Shown here piece after piece: positions 25,063 to 33,800 of a stretch of DNA of 64,000 nt (its first letter is position 1; each line of letters starts with the position of its first letter). The DNA comes from Lutimonas saemankumensis (GTDB taxonomy: Bacteria > Bacteroidota > Bacteroidia > Flavobacteriales > Flavobacteriaceae), in NCBI RefSeq assembly GCF_020171465.1, contig NZ_JAIUZR010000003.1:248001-312000 (forward strand), given 5' to 3'. The notes beneath the pieces are model-generated. The model was not told where the DNA came from, made no database searches, and was given only the letters and a program-made list of their open reading frames with translations. Both the position numbers and the translations under genes were made by a program.

Positions 25063-25659
25063 ATGCCATTTTTTAAACATTTAAACGAACTATCAGATAT
25101 TACAGATATCACCTGGAGCGACCGAAAAAGGTTAGGTCCGTTAGATAAAGCCTCGCAACAAATCATGCGTGGAAAATCAAGTTTTACCTACGCCCAGAAA
25201 GAGCTTTTTGCCGCTTATGTTTCTGGTCTTAATGCCTGCAGTTTTTGTTATGGTTCTCATGTAGCTGTAGCAGAAAATTTCGGAGTTTCTCCAAAAATAG
25301 TGGAAGCACTAATCGATGATATTACATCAGCGCCCGTAGAAAATCGCGATAAACCATTGTTTGAATTTCTCAAGAAACTGACGCTATCTGCCAGTAAACT
25401 TACACAAGAAGATGCTGATGAGGTATTTAAGGCAGGTTGGAGCGAGGAAGATCTGCAAGAGGTAATACTTGTTGGTTGTCTTTTCAATTTTTATAATCGT
25501 TTACTTGATGGTCATGGTGTAAAAGGAAATAATGCTATTTACCATTTCGGTGCAGACCATTTACATAAAAAGGGTTATGGTGTGCCTTGGTTTATAGGAC
25601 TTATTAAGGGCTTAATTAAAAAAAGCAAACTAAAAAAGCTTCGGGAATTTGAAGCATAA
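25063..25659 (+). CDS. AhpD-like carboxymuconolactone decarboxylase-family protein
   Basis: A 198-residue protein of the carboxymuconolactone decarboxylase/peroxidase-related group. The redox motif NACSFCYGSH (Cys59, Cys62, His66) matches the AhpD-type active site used for alkylhydroperoxide reduction. The helical bundle includes TYAQKELFAAYVSGL and VILVGCLFNFYNRLLDG. Within the operon it suggests defence against peroxides or quinone-like compounds. Confidence 0.88.
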   Translation: MPFFKHLNELSDITDITWSDRKRLGPLDKASQQIMRGKSSFTYAQKELFAAYVSGLNACSFCYGSHVAVAENFGVSPKIVEALIDDITSAPVENRDKPLFEFLKKLTLSASKLTQEDADEVFKAGWSEEDLQEVILVGCLFNFYNRLLDGHGVKGNNAIYHFGADHLHKKGYGVPWFIGLIKGLIKKSKLKKLREFEA

Positions 25660-25692
25660 TCAATATCAATTTAAAAACATAAAACATAAAAC

Positions 25693-26532
25693 ATGAAAAC
25701 AGAAAACATTTTAGTCATTGGAGGAACCGGTAAAACCGGTCGCCGCGTAGCAGAAGATTTAAGAAATAGAGGAATTGAGCCAAGAATTGGTTCCAGGAAT
25801 GCATCACCAGGCTTTGACTGGGATGATAAAGACTCCTGGATAGATGCCTTAAATGGGATTGAAAAAATTTATGTTAGCTATTATCCTGACCTGGCGGTTC
25901 CGGGAGCCAAAGAGGCTATAGAAAGTTTAACGTATTTGGCCAAAGAGTTAGGCGTTAAAAAAATGGTTTTGCTATCTGGAAAAGGAGAGACCGAAGCAGA
26001 AGCCTGTGAAAAAATTGTGATGGATTCCGGCATGGATTATAACATTGTCAGGGCATCCTGGTTTAACCAAAATTGGAGTGAAAGCTTCTTTTTAGAACCT
26101 ATTCTGTCCGGAGAAGTGGCCTTACCACTGTCTGATGTTTTGATTCCATTTGTTGATGCCAATGATATTGCTGAAGTTGCTGCAACCGTTTTACTGGATG
26201 ACACCTATAATGGAGAAATCATTGAGGTAACAGGTCCGGAATTAATCACTTTTAAGGATATTGTCAATATTATATCAGAGACCAGTAAAAGAGATTTGAA
26301 TTTTTACGACATCACACTTGAGCAGTATGTAGAGGGGATGAAACAAATGGAAATACCTGTTGATGTTGTGTGGTTGATTGAGTATTTATTTAGTCATGTT
26401 TTAACAAATCCGAACAATCAGCTGGTGGTTAATGATATTGAACGAGTCCTGGGAAGAAAAGCCAAAACATTTTTGGAATATGCTCAAGAAACGGCTACAT
26501 CCGGTATCTGGAGTCCAATAAGAGTAAAATAA
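25693..26532 (+). CDS. NmrA/NAD(P)H-binding oxidoreductase-like protein
   Basis: A 279-residue atypical short-chain dehydrogenase. It has a Rossmann nucleotide-binding motif (ILVIGGTGKTGRRVAEDLR) and a SRN loop (IGSRNASPGFDW). The sequences VVLLSGKGETEAEA (here MVLLSG) and YNIVRASWFNQNWS match NmrA/quinone oxidoreductase-like (YtfG) proteins. These often bind NADPH and reduce quinones or act as regulators. It is the last gene of the operon and is followed by a terminator. Confidence 0.88.
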   Translation: MKTENILVIGGTGKTGRRVAEDLRNRGIEPRIGSRNASPGFDWDDKDSWIDALNGIEKIYVSYYPDLAVPGAKEAIESLTYLAKELGVKKMVLLSGKGETEAEACEKIVMDSGMDYNIVRASWFNQNWSESFFLEPILSGEVALPLSDVLIPFVDANDIAEVAATVLLDDTYNGEIIEVTGPELITFKDIVNIISETSKRDLNFYDITLEQYVEGMKQMEIPVDVVWLIEYLFSHVLTNPNNQLVVNDIERVLGRKAKTFLEYAQETATSGIWSPIRVK

Positions 26533-26556
26533 GCGTAGCCAGTCATTTGTATTCGT

Positions 26557-26590
26557 AAAAGCGATTTGGATCAGGATTCAAATCGCTTTT
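26557..26590 (+). terminator. Rho-independent terminator of the 24.1-26.5 kb operon
   Basis: AAAAGCGATTTG (26557-26568) and CAAATCGCTTTT (26579-26590) form a perfect 12-bp stem with a 10-base loop. It is followed by CTTTTCTC. It lies 25 bp after the last operon gene. Confidence 0.85.
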
Positions 26591-26673
26591 CTTTTCTCAT
26601 CCATTAGAATTGCGAATATTTATTATATTAGTTGATTCGGTTAAGAGTAAAGACCTTGCGATAATTTTAATTA

Positions 26674-28905
26674 ATGGAAGCTACACCAAAAAATGGTATT
26701 CAGGGATTAATTGAAAACTGGAAAAGTGATTTAATAGCTGCGGTGAGTGTCGCACTTATTGCTCTTCCTCTTTCATTAGGTATTGCTTTGGCAGCAGGAG
26801 CACCTGCGATGGCAGGTATCTTTTCAGCAATTGTTGGTGGGTTGGTCACAACCTTTTACCGGGGTGGTCACATATCAGTCAACGGACCTGCCAAAGGAGT
26901 CATCGGGGTCATACTGATGGGGATAGCATTGATGGATGATGGCTCGGGCCAGGCTTTTAATTATGTATTGGCAGCCATTGTTGTTTCAGGTGCGATTCAA
27001 ATGGTTTTGGGGGTTTTGAAACTAGGTCGATTGGCCGACATATTCCATACTTCAGTGATTCATGGTATTTTAGCAGCGATAGGAATTATCATTTTTGCCA
27101 AACAGATCCATGTTGCCATGGGGACACATTCAGATAGTCCGAACATTATACAGAACCTGATCGATGCAATAAAATACTTACCTGACGCAAATCCCTTTGT
27201 ATTGATTATTTCTTTGTCAGGATTACTTTTGTTATTGTTTCATTCTAAAATTAGTTACCGGTTTTTTCATCTTTTGCCGGCACCAATATGGGTTGTAGTC
27301 CTTTCTATTCCATTTGTCTATGCCTTCAATTTCTTTGACCAACAAACGCTTTCATTCCTGGGAAAGGCATATGAAGTAGGACCTCAATTATTGTTGGATA
27401 TTCCTGATACCATTAAGGATTCCATCATGTACCCCAATTTTGCTAAAATTAATACACTTGGTTTTTGGACAACCGTGTTTTCCATATTGATAATTACTAG
27501 TATTGAATCCTTAGCCATTGCGAAAGCAGTTGACAAAATTGATCCTTACAGACGTAGAACGGATTTGAATAAGGATTTAACAGGTATTGGATTGAGTACA
27601 ATGGTGGCTGGTTTAATAGGAGGCTTGCCAATTATTGCAGTGATTATTCGAAGTACCGTAAATATTCATAATGGCGCGAAGACAAGGTGGTCTAATTTGT
27701 ATCAAGGACTTTTATTACTTCTTTTTATAGTGGTATTGAGTCCTGTAATGAGACAGGTTCCGCTTTGTGCCTTTGCTATTTTACTGGTGTATACCGGATT
27801 TAAATTGGCTTCTCCTTCAGTTTTTAAACAGGCTTATAATCACGGGACTGAACAACTTGTATTCTTCGTTGGCACGATGGTTCTCACCCTGTATACAAAT
27901 TTATTAATAGGTTTGCTCGGTGGATTATTGCTGGTGTTGATTACTCATATGTTATTGGCGAGGCTGCCAATTCCTGAATTTTTTAAAATGGTTTATAATT
28001 CGCGTACCAAATTGTTGAAACGGCCAGATGGAACTTTCGATCTGAAAATTAGAGGGATTGCGAATTTTTTAGGCATTTTAAAAGTCGAGAAACTGGCGAT
28101 GCAAATTCCAGCAGGGGCGGATGTCAATATTGATTTGTCAGAAACACGTATGGTAGGCATGACCTATATGGATTTTCTGGTGGAATATTTAAAAACACAA
28201 AGAGCTACCGGAGGTGAGGTCTTTATCACAGGATTAGATTCGCATGTTTCATCATCTACTTATAACAGGGCCTTAAAAATTAGTTTGGTCGGTTCTGTGG
28301 CTAAATTATCTCAAAGGCAGAAACGATTGCGAAATTTGGCAACAGAGAAAGATTATCAATACACGAGTCAGGTTGATTGGAATACAATCTATTTAAAAAA
28401 GTTTCACTTTTTTGAAATTAGACCTATTGAGCGCAAATACAATTGTCTTAGAGGTACATTTAAAGATCTTGATATATCGTGGGAAATTGCCGATGTGACC
28501 TTCAATGAAGGCCAGGCATTTACGGCTGAGACCTTTAACACCACGTTAATGGTCCTGAAATTGAATAAAAAAATACCTGTTTTCACCATGGAAAAAGAAG
28601 GGATGTTGGAAAAATTATTTGACCGGGTGATCGCTTTTACGGGTTATAAAGACATTGATTTTAAAATGTATCCGGATTTTTCGAAAAAATTCTTGCTGAT
28701 GGGGAATAATGAGTCTGAGATCCGGTCATTCTTCACGGAAGATATCATTCGCTTTTTCGAGAATCATCAGATTTATCATTTGGAAAGCAATGGCGAGGCA
28801 CTTGTTATTTTTGATAAAATCAAATTAGCACGGACGGATGAAACCATTGCATTTATAGATTATGGCAGAGAATTAGCCTCGCTTATTGATACAAAATCAG
28901 GGTAA
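26674..28905 (+). CDS. SulP-family anion transporter with extra C-terminal domain
   Basis: A 743-residue SLC26/SulP permease. Residues 10-420 hold about 11-12 membrane helices, starting SDLIAAVSVALIALPLSLGIALAAGAPAMAG with the family GHISVNGPAKG signature (residues about 65-75). A STAS-like segment (about 460-560: VNIDLSETRMVGMTYMDFL) follows. A further domain of about 180 residues (about 570-740) contains a KMYPDFSKKFLLMGNNESEI stretch, which most SulP proteins lack. Possible substrates are bicarbonate or sulfate. No carbonic anhydrase is seen nearby. Confidence 0.9.
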   Translation: MEATPKNGIQGLIENWKSDLIAAVSVALIALPLSLGIALAAGAPAMAGIFSAIVGGLVTTFYRGGHISVNGPAKGVIGVILMGIALMDDGSGQAFNYVLAAIVVSGAIQMVLGVLKLGRLADIFHTSVIHGILAAIGIIIFAKQIHVAMGTHSDSPNIIQNLIDAIKYLPDANPFVLIISLSGLLLLLFHSKISYRFFHLLPAPIWVVVLSIPFVYAFNFFDQQTLSFLGKAYEVGPQLLLDIPDTIKDSIMYPNFAKINTLGFWTTVFSILIITSIESLAIAKAVDKIDPYRRRTDLNKDLTGIGLSTMVAGLIGGLPIIAVIIRSTVNIHNGAKTRWSNLYQGLLLLLFIVVLSPVMRQVPLCAFAILLVYTGFKLASPSVFKQAYNHGTEQLVFFVGTMVLTLYTNLLIGLLGGLLLVLITHMLLARLPIPEFFKMVYNSRTKLLKRPDGTFDLKIRGIANFLGILKVEKLAMQIPAGADVNIDLSETRMVGMTYMDFLVEYLKTQRATGGEVFITGLDSHVSSSTYNRALKISLVGSVAKLSQRQKRLRNLATEKDYQYTSQVDWNTIYLKKFHFFEIRPIERKYNCLRGTFKDLDISWEIADVTFNEGQAFTAETFNTTLMVLKLNKKIPVFTMEKEGMLEKLFDRVIAFTGYKDIDFKMYPDFSKKFLLMGNNESEIRSFFTEDIIRFFENHQIYHLESNGEALVIFDKIKLARTDETIAFIDYGRELASLIDTKSG

Positions 28906-28965
28906 AATTGGGTCCATTATTATTTTACTGAGTTAGCAGATATTAGATGGATTTATAAAAAATAA
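28906..28965 (+). pseudogene. 3' remnant of a methyltransferase-like gene
   Basis: Directly after the SulP stop, the frame reads WVHYYFTELADIRWIYKK and a stop. This matches the last 18 codons of the intact gene at 38157-38855 (WVHYYFTELPDIKWIYRK), with about 50 of 58 bases identical. Everything upstream has been lost. It shows that another copy of this family once stood here and was largely removed or replaced. Confidence 0.8.
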
Positions 28966-29037
28966 TACATACTTATTAAACCAGGAAGCAAAGCGTTAGA
29001 AGCTATGAATGAGAATTAACGATCAAACAACAATAGT

Positions 29038-29469
29038 ATGAAAATATCAACATTCCTAACCTTTGTAGGTGATCAATGTGGCAAGGCCAAAGAAGCGTTA
29101 CATCTTTACACATCCATCTTTCCGAATTCAGAAATTAAAAGTATAACGCATTATGCTGAGGGAGAAGCGGGTGGCACACCTGAACTCATTAAATATGGAG
29201 TATTTACATTAAACGGGATTGAATACATGGTTTCAGAAAGTAATTATAATCATGCCTGGTCATTTTCACCGGCAGTTTCACTATTTATAAATGACCATTC
29301 TGACGATATGATCAAATCAATTTTTGAGAAACTTTCTTCAAATGGTGGCCAAATCATGGTACCTCTTGATGATTATAAGGGTGAGGGAGATTATGGATTT
29401 GGAAAGAAATTTGGATGGTGTCAGGACAAATACGGGATTTCCTGGCAATTTGTACTTTCTGATGAATGA
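29038..29469 (+). CDS. PhnB-like VOC protein (3-demethylubiquinone methyltransferase group)
   Basis: A 143-residue protein matching the PhnB/3-demethylubiquinone-9 3-methyltransferase group of the VOC superfamily. It has FLTFVGDQCGKAKEALHLYTSIFPNSEI at the start, MVSES in the middle, and GWCQDKYGISWQF at the end. Despite the family name, activities are mostly unknown. It is a single gene behind the remnant at 28906. Confidence 0.83.
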   Translation: MKISTFLTFVGDQCGKAKEALHLYTSIFPNSEIKSITHYAEGEAGGTPELIKYGVFTLNGIEYMVSESNYNHAWSFSPAVSLFINDHSDDMIKSIFEKLSSNGGQIMVPLDDYKGEGDYGFGKKFGWCQDKYGISWQFVLSDE

Positions 29470-29622
29470 AAGGGAGATAGGGAGGTATAAAATGAGGAGC
29501 CTTCTATCCTTCGATATGGTAAAATAAATAAAAATAAACTGGAGAATTTGATCATCAGAAGAAAAAATAGGAATGATTTGGACTCTACCAAAGGGCTGTA
29601 ATTTAAATTTTAGAAAATAGAT

Positions 29623-30267
29623 ATGGAAAAAAATAGATTATTGACTTTAGTCTTCATCCTAATTTCGATGAATTCTGTCGGACAGGAACAGATCAGTTTA
29701 TCTGAAAAGTTCTATAAGCAAAAAATAAAGGCCGTGAACCGGTCAATAACAATATATGGAGACAAGGGTGATGCTATTGAACTAAATGCTGAGAACAGCA
29801 GCGGGTTAGGAATTATAGAAGATATTGAATTTAAAAAGGGTATTATTGAAATTGAATTGCTTGGAGAGAATAATCCGGGTAAAAGCTTTATTGGAATCGC
29901 TTTTAACATTGAAAACGATGAAACATATGAGGCTGTATATTTTAGACCTTTTAACTTTAAAGCAGAAGAACAAATAAGAAAAGAACATATGGTTCAATAC
30001 ATATACCACCCTGAATTTACCTGGAGAAAACTGAGAGAGGAAAGAACCGGAGAATTTGAGAATGAAATCAATATGCCACCAGATCCAGATGATTGGTTCA
30101 AGGCAATAATTCATATTTCTGACAAAACGGTTAACGTATATGTCAATGATTTACCCGAGCCTGTTTTAACAGTTGATAGGTTATCCTCGATAAAATCAAC
30201 ATCAATAGGAATTTGGACAGGATTCGGTTCTTCCGGGCGTTTCAGGAATTTGGTTATAAAAGATTAA
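29623..30267 (+). CDS. Secreted concanavalin-like (DUF1080-like) protein
   Basis: A 214-residue protein with a signal peptide (1-21, ending SVGQ). The beta-sandwich pattern EIELLGEN-, FIGIAFNIENDETYEAVYFRPFNF, then RKEHMVQYIYHPEFTW, with late WTGFGSSGRFRN, resembles the DUF1080/laminin-G-like domains found in flavobacterial carbohydrate-active proteins. There is no clear catalytic motif. It could bind or process glycans. Confidence 0.65.
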   Translation: MEKNRLLTLVFILISMNSVGQEQISLSEKFYKQKIKAVNRSITIYGDKGDAIELNAENSSGLGIIEDIEFKKGIIEIELLGENNPGKSFIGIAFNIENDETYEAVYFRPFNFKAEEQIRKEHMVQYIYHPEFTWRKLREERTGEFENEINMPPDPDDWFKAIIHISDKTVNVYVNDLPEPVLTVDRLSSIKSTSIGIWTGFGSSGRFRNLVIKD

Positions 30268-30364
30268 CTTCCTCTGATTAAGTGACCGGACCAAATTTTT
30301 ATGTTCAGTGATAATCATCATTGAAATAGTCAAATACAGGGCATTCCGCACAGATGACGTAAAG

Positions 30365-30437
30365 ATGTCATAAGCATGCCGCCATCAATGTCATGGCAAA
30401 CAAGTTACTTTTGTCATAAATAATCAGACATTGATGG
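30365..30437 (+). promoter_or_regulatory. Promoter region with phased TGTCAT repeats and an 11-bp inverted repeat
   Basis: TACTTTTG (30406-30413) fits the -7 consensus, 20 bp before ATG 30434. TGTCAT occurs at 30366, 30389 and 30412, exactly 23 bp apart. CCATCAATGTC (30382-30392) and GACATTGATGG (30427-30437) form a perfect 11-bp inverted repeat flanking the promoter element, and the second arm contains the start codon. This could be a regulator site (for the downstream XRE protein) or an mRNA stem hiding the start. Confidence 0.45.
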
Positions 30438-30916
30438 AAAAACAAATAAATACTCAAAACACTCTTTTTGAAGAAGCACTGAATCTTGTAAAAACACCAA
30501 TAATAATTGCACTTGTTCTTACTCCAGTTCGATATATACTAGAATTATTTGGACTACCTGAAAAGTTCATTTTTATAATTGGATTACTATGGTTAACCAT
30601 CGGTATTTCTGTTTATTGGGGCATAAGATTTCATAACAAAAAACGTTTTTTAACCTTACTTTTACTAAGCTTAGTAATTTATTCTCCAATTTCCAGATTT
30701 CCGGTTGCCTTGGCTTGGTGGATTGATACAAAGTGGCAATTAGGTACACATTACGGACTTTACTTTAACAACTTTGGGCAGGCAGTACTGAATCAAGTTG
30801 TTTATGGATCACTCATTCAAATATTACCGGGATTCTTGACAGGTTCAATTACCTTTGCTATTTTACAACACAGACAGACTCTTAAACTAAAAAGCCGTAT
30901 TACAAATAATGGATAA
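30434..30916 (+). CDS. Four-helix membrane protein, partner of an XRE regulator
   Basis: A 160-residue protein with four hydrophobic helices (about 20-40, 45-65, 70-92 and 125-145). I do not recognise a family. It overlaps the following XRE regulator by 8 bp, so the two are translationally coupled and probably act together. ATG 30434 is chosen over the adjacent in-frame TTG at 30431. Confidence 0.7.
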   Translation: MEKQINTQNTLFEEALNLVKTPIIIALVLTPVRYILELFGLPEKFIFIIGLLWLTIGISVYWGIRFHNKKRFLTLLLLSLVIYSPISRFPVALAWWIDTKWQLGTHYGLYFNNFGQAVLNQVVYGSLIQILPGFLTGSITFAILQHRQTLKLKSRITNNG

Positions 30917-31484
30917 CAGTCAATTAGCCATAAGAATTAAAGAATTAAGAAGCCAAAAAGGCATGTCCCAAGAATTTCTCGCGGAGGAATCGGGTTTAAG
31001 TTTAAGAACTATACAGCGAGTTGAAAAGGGAGAATCAAATCCAACCGGGGATTCGCTCAAAAGACTGGCAAATGCCTTAAATATTACCCCCGATGACCTC
31101 TTGGATTGGGCCATTAAGGAAGACAAAAAATATTTGACATATCTCAATCTTTCTGCACTGACCTTTCTATTTTTTCCGTTATTAGGAATTTTAATTCCTT
31201 TTATGATTTGGACAGCAAAAAGAGGTAAGATTAAAAACATCGATAAATTAGGGAAGGATTTAATCAACTATCAAATTACGTGGACAATACTGCTATTTCT
31301 CATTCCTATTTTGTTGTTAGCAGCATCAAGAACAGGACTAATTGAAAGCATAACTTTAAGTACTTTTTTTATTATAGTTGCTCTTTTGTATGTTGTCAAT
31401 TTGATATCAATATTGCTAAATTCATTGCGTATAAGCAACGACAAGGAGGTTGTTTATTTTCCTCAAATTAGATTGCTGAAATAA
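30909..31484 (+). CDS. XRE-family HTH protein with C-terminal membrane domain
   Basis: A 191-residue protein. Residues 7-62 are a Cro/CI-type helix-turn-helix (IKELRSQKGMSQEFLAEESG, LSLRTIQRVEKGESNPT, LKRLANALNI). Residues 75-175 contain three or four membrane helices of the DUF4870 type. It is probably a membrane-tethered regulator that senses the envelope or its membrane partner upstream. It may bind the repeats at 30365-30437. Confidence 0.85.
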   Translation: MDNSQLAIRIKELRSQKGMSQEFLAEESGLSLRTIQRVEKGESNPTGDSLKRLANALNITPDDLLDWAIKEDKKYLTYLNLSALTFLFFPLLGILIPFMIWTAKRGKIKNIDKLGKDLINYQITWTILLFLIPILLLAASRTGLIESITLSTFFIIVALLYVVNLISILLNSLRISNDKEVVYFPQIRLLK

Positions 31485-31544
31485 ATACCGGGTTACTGTA
31501 ACATTTGATTTGAATAACGATCTTTTAAAGAAACAAGAGGTCTT

Positions 31545-32909
31545 ATGATAAAAAAAACAGTTCACTTATTTGTTGCTTTAATTATAATAAGCGTTTCATC
31601 TTGTAAAGAAGATAGCACGAACAAGTATCAGTTAGTCATAGCCAATGCTTCCCTGTTCAATACGAAAACACTCCAGGTAGAGGGAAATAAAACTGTATTT
31701 ATCAAAAATGGTTTCATTGCCAAAATTGCCGATTCCAAATCATCAGATATTTCACTAACGAATACGATAAACGCCAATGAACGTCTTCTGACCCCGTCTT
31801 TTATCGATGTGCATAATCATTTGAATTTTGTTTTAGGAGATACTGTAGAAATAACAAATCCACAGGAATTTGAAACAGCCAGGAGACTATTAACAGAGCA
31901 ATATATACCTTATGGGGTGACTGTTGTGCGTTCTGCAGGAGGCAGAGAAGCCCATATACCCATGCAGCAGTCGTGGATGAAAACTGATCCGGAATATGTT
32001 GACTATTACCCTACAGGAGGGGCTTTGGTTTCAATGGACACAAAGTTCTATAACCATGTTTATGTGGGTGACAGTACTGAGGTGGTCAGGAAAATAAGAG
32101 AATATTATAAGCTTGGGATCAAGCATATCAAGGTTTATAGTTTGATAGGCGAACCAGAAATGAAAGCAGCCGTTGAAGTAGCTAAAGAACTGGATATGAA
32201 TATTTTTGGGCACATTGAGAATCAGATAATTTCGATTGAAGCTGCGTGTAAACTGGGCCTGATAAATTTTGAACATGCCAAAACCTTATTTTTGGAAGTC
32301 ATTAAAGAGTATGAAAAAGCTTCCGTAGATTTGTCACAACTCCCCCCCGATGACCAGGAAAATTGGCGCTACAGAGAATATGAAATATTTAATTTTATAG
32401 GTGCTGACAGTCCTTCAATACTAAAATTAATAGCCTTATTCAAAGAAAATAAGGTCTCCGTTACACCTACCATTCATCTTTACGCCCATCCAATTGGAAT
32501 TACGAATGAAGCCTTGCAATTATCCTTGCATAAAGAGGATCAATTAAGCTGGTCGCCAGTACAATTTGAACGGGCCAAAGAGGGCTATGAGGAACTCGCC
32601 ACTTTAATATACATGCTTCACAAAAACGGGATAATACTCAATACAGGATCGGATACCTATGAGCCGGGTAAAGCAATACTTTCTGAAATGTTGTTATTTA
32701 ACGAATTGGGCATCCCGATGAATGAAGTTTTGAAAATCGCTTCATTAAACAGCGCGAGGTCCATGAATATGGACAAAAGTTTTGGTTCCATTGAAGTAGG
32801 AAAAAAAGCTCAACTCATATTATTTGATAAGAACCCGTTGTTAGATCCTTTGAATTTATTGTCAAAAAAGACAGTAATTAAAGATGGTTATATCTGGAAA
32901 AAAAAATGA
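31545..32909 (+). CDS. Amidohydrolase-family lipoprotein
   Basis: A 454-residue protein with a lipobox (SVSSCKE). It is a metal-dependent amidohydrolase (TIM barrel). The metal-binding HxH appears in PSFIDVHNHLNF (about residue 88). His in MNIFGHIEN and NFEHAK are candidate ligands, and TGSDTYEPG is the late Asp motif. The terminal beta-sandwich has SIEVGKKAQLILFDKNPL. Imidazolonepropionase-like and prolidase-like members exist. The substrate is unknown. Two other amidohydrolases lie in this window (59565 and 63458). Confidence 0.88.
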   Translation: MIKKTVHLFVALIIISVSSCKEDSTNKYQLVIANASLFNTKTLQVEGNKTVFIKNGFIAKIADSKSSDISLTNTINANERLLTPSFIDVHNHLNFVLGDTVEITNPQEFETARRLLTEQYIPYGVTVVRSAGGREAHIPMQQSWMKTDPEYVDYYPTGGALVSMDTKFYNHVYVGDSTEVVRKIREYYKLGIKHIKVYSLIGEPEMKAAVEVAKELDMNIFGHIENQIISIEAACKLGLINFEHAKTLFLEVIKEYEKASVDLSQLPPDDQENWRYREYEIFNFIGADSPSILKLIALFKENKVSVTPTIHLYAHPIGITNEALQLSLHKEDQLSWSPVQFERAKEGYEELATLIYMLHKNGIILNTGSDTYEPGKAILSEMLLFNELGIPMNEVLKIASLNSARSMNMDKSFGSIEVGKKAQLILFDKNPLLDPLNLLSKKTVIKDGYIWKKK

Positions 32910-32990
32910 TTTGATAATAATGACTGCAAATCTATTTACATTGATGAGTATGATATGCCTGGACAGCAATTGAGTTTGAGTCAGGTTTTT

Positions 32991-33020
32991 TTTGGAACTC
33001 CTGTCGATTTCTTATCTTTA
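32991..33020 (+). promoter_or_regulatory. Bacteroidota-type promoter
   Basis: TTTG (32991-32994), an 18-bp spacer and TATCTTTA (33013-33020) match the TTTG-TAnnTTTG pattern with one mismatch. It lies about 71 bp before the VOC gene at 33092. Confidence 0.5.
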
Positions 33021-33091
33021 GGTTACGGTGGTAAAATACGAAGCCATTTTCTCAATGCCTCATATAGAAATCGAACGCCTCATTAAATAGA

Positions 33092-33769
33092 ATGAAAATT
33101 AAAGAACTAAAAATACGCACCCAAAACCTTGAGAGGCAAATTCTTTTTTACTCTGACAAAATAGGCCTGGAGTTGCTTTTTAGATCCGAATATGAAGCTG
33201 TATTTCTGGTTGGTGAATCTAAGCTTAAACTGGTTAAAAGTAAAGAATCATTGCCATATCATTTTGCCATTAATATTCCTTCTAATCAGGAGAATGAAGC
33301 CTTGAAGTGGTTAAAAGAAAGGGTAGAAATTCTTAGAGATGGGAAAAATGAAATTCAAGATTTTGAGTTTTGGAACGCTAAAGCCATGTACTTTTATGAT
33401 TTGGATAAAAACATTGTTGAATTTATTGCGAGAAGGAATCTGAAAAATGAAAGCCAGGCAGATTTTGATGTTGCTTCACTTTTAGAAATTTCTGAAATCG
33501 GAATGCCCGTAAATGATATAAGGGTGGCATTTAATAAATTGAATGAAATATCAAATCTAGAACAATTTGATGGCGGACTTGAAAGGTTTTGCGCCATAGG
33601 TGATGAAAATGGTTTATTCATCTGTATTAATAAAAACAAAAAGGATTGGTACCCAACAGGGGATAAGGCACATTCATCTGAATTTGAAATTGAGTATGAG
33701 CATAACAACCGGGAATTTGTGGTAAAATTTATTAATGGAGATCTAAGAAAAGTCGATAAAATAGATTAA
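33092..33769 (+). CDS. Two-module VOC-family protein
   Basis: A 225-residue protein with two VOC modules. The first is KELKIRTQNLERQILFYSDKIGLELLF, with a FYDLDKNIVEFIARR end (about 105-120). The second is EISEIGMPVNDIRVAFNKLN, ending FICINKNKKDWYPTG. This resembles CatE/YwkD-type glyoxalase-like proteins. The metal site looks incomplete. Substrate unknown. Confidence 0.78.
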   Translation: MKIKELKIRTQNLERQILFYSDKIGLELLFRSEYEAVFLVGESKLKLVKSKESLPYHFAINIPSNQENEALKWLKERVEILRDGKNEIQDFEFWNAKAMYFYDLDKNIVEFIARRNLKNESQADFDVASLLEISEIGMPVNDIRVAFNKLNEISNLEQFDGGLERFCAIGDENGLFICINKNKKDWYPTGDKAHSSEFEIEYEHNNREFVVKFINGDLRKVDKID

Positions 33770-33800
33770 ATATGCGGTAATTTGTATTTTATAAAGAACC

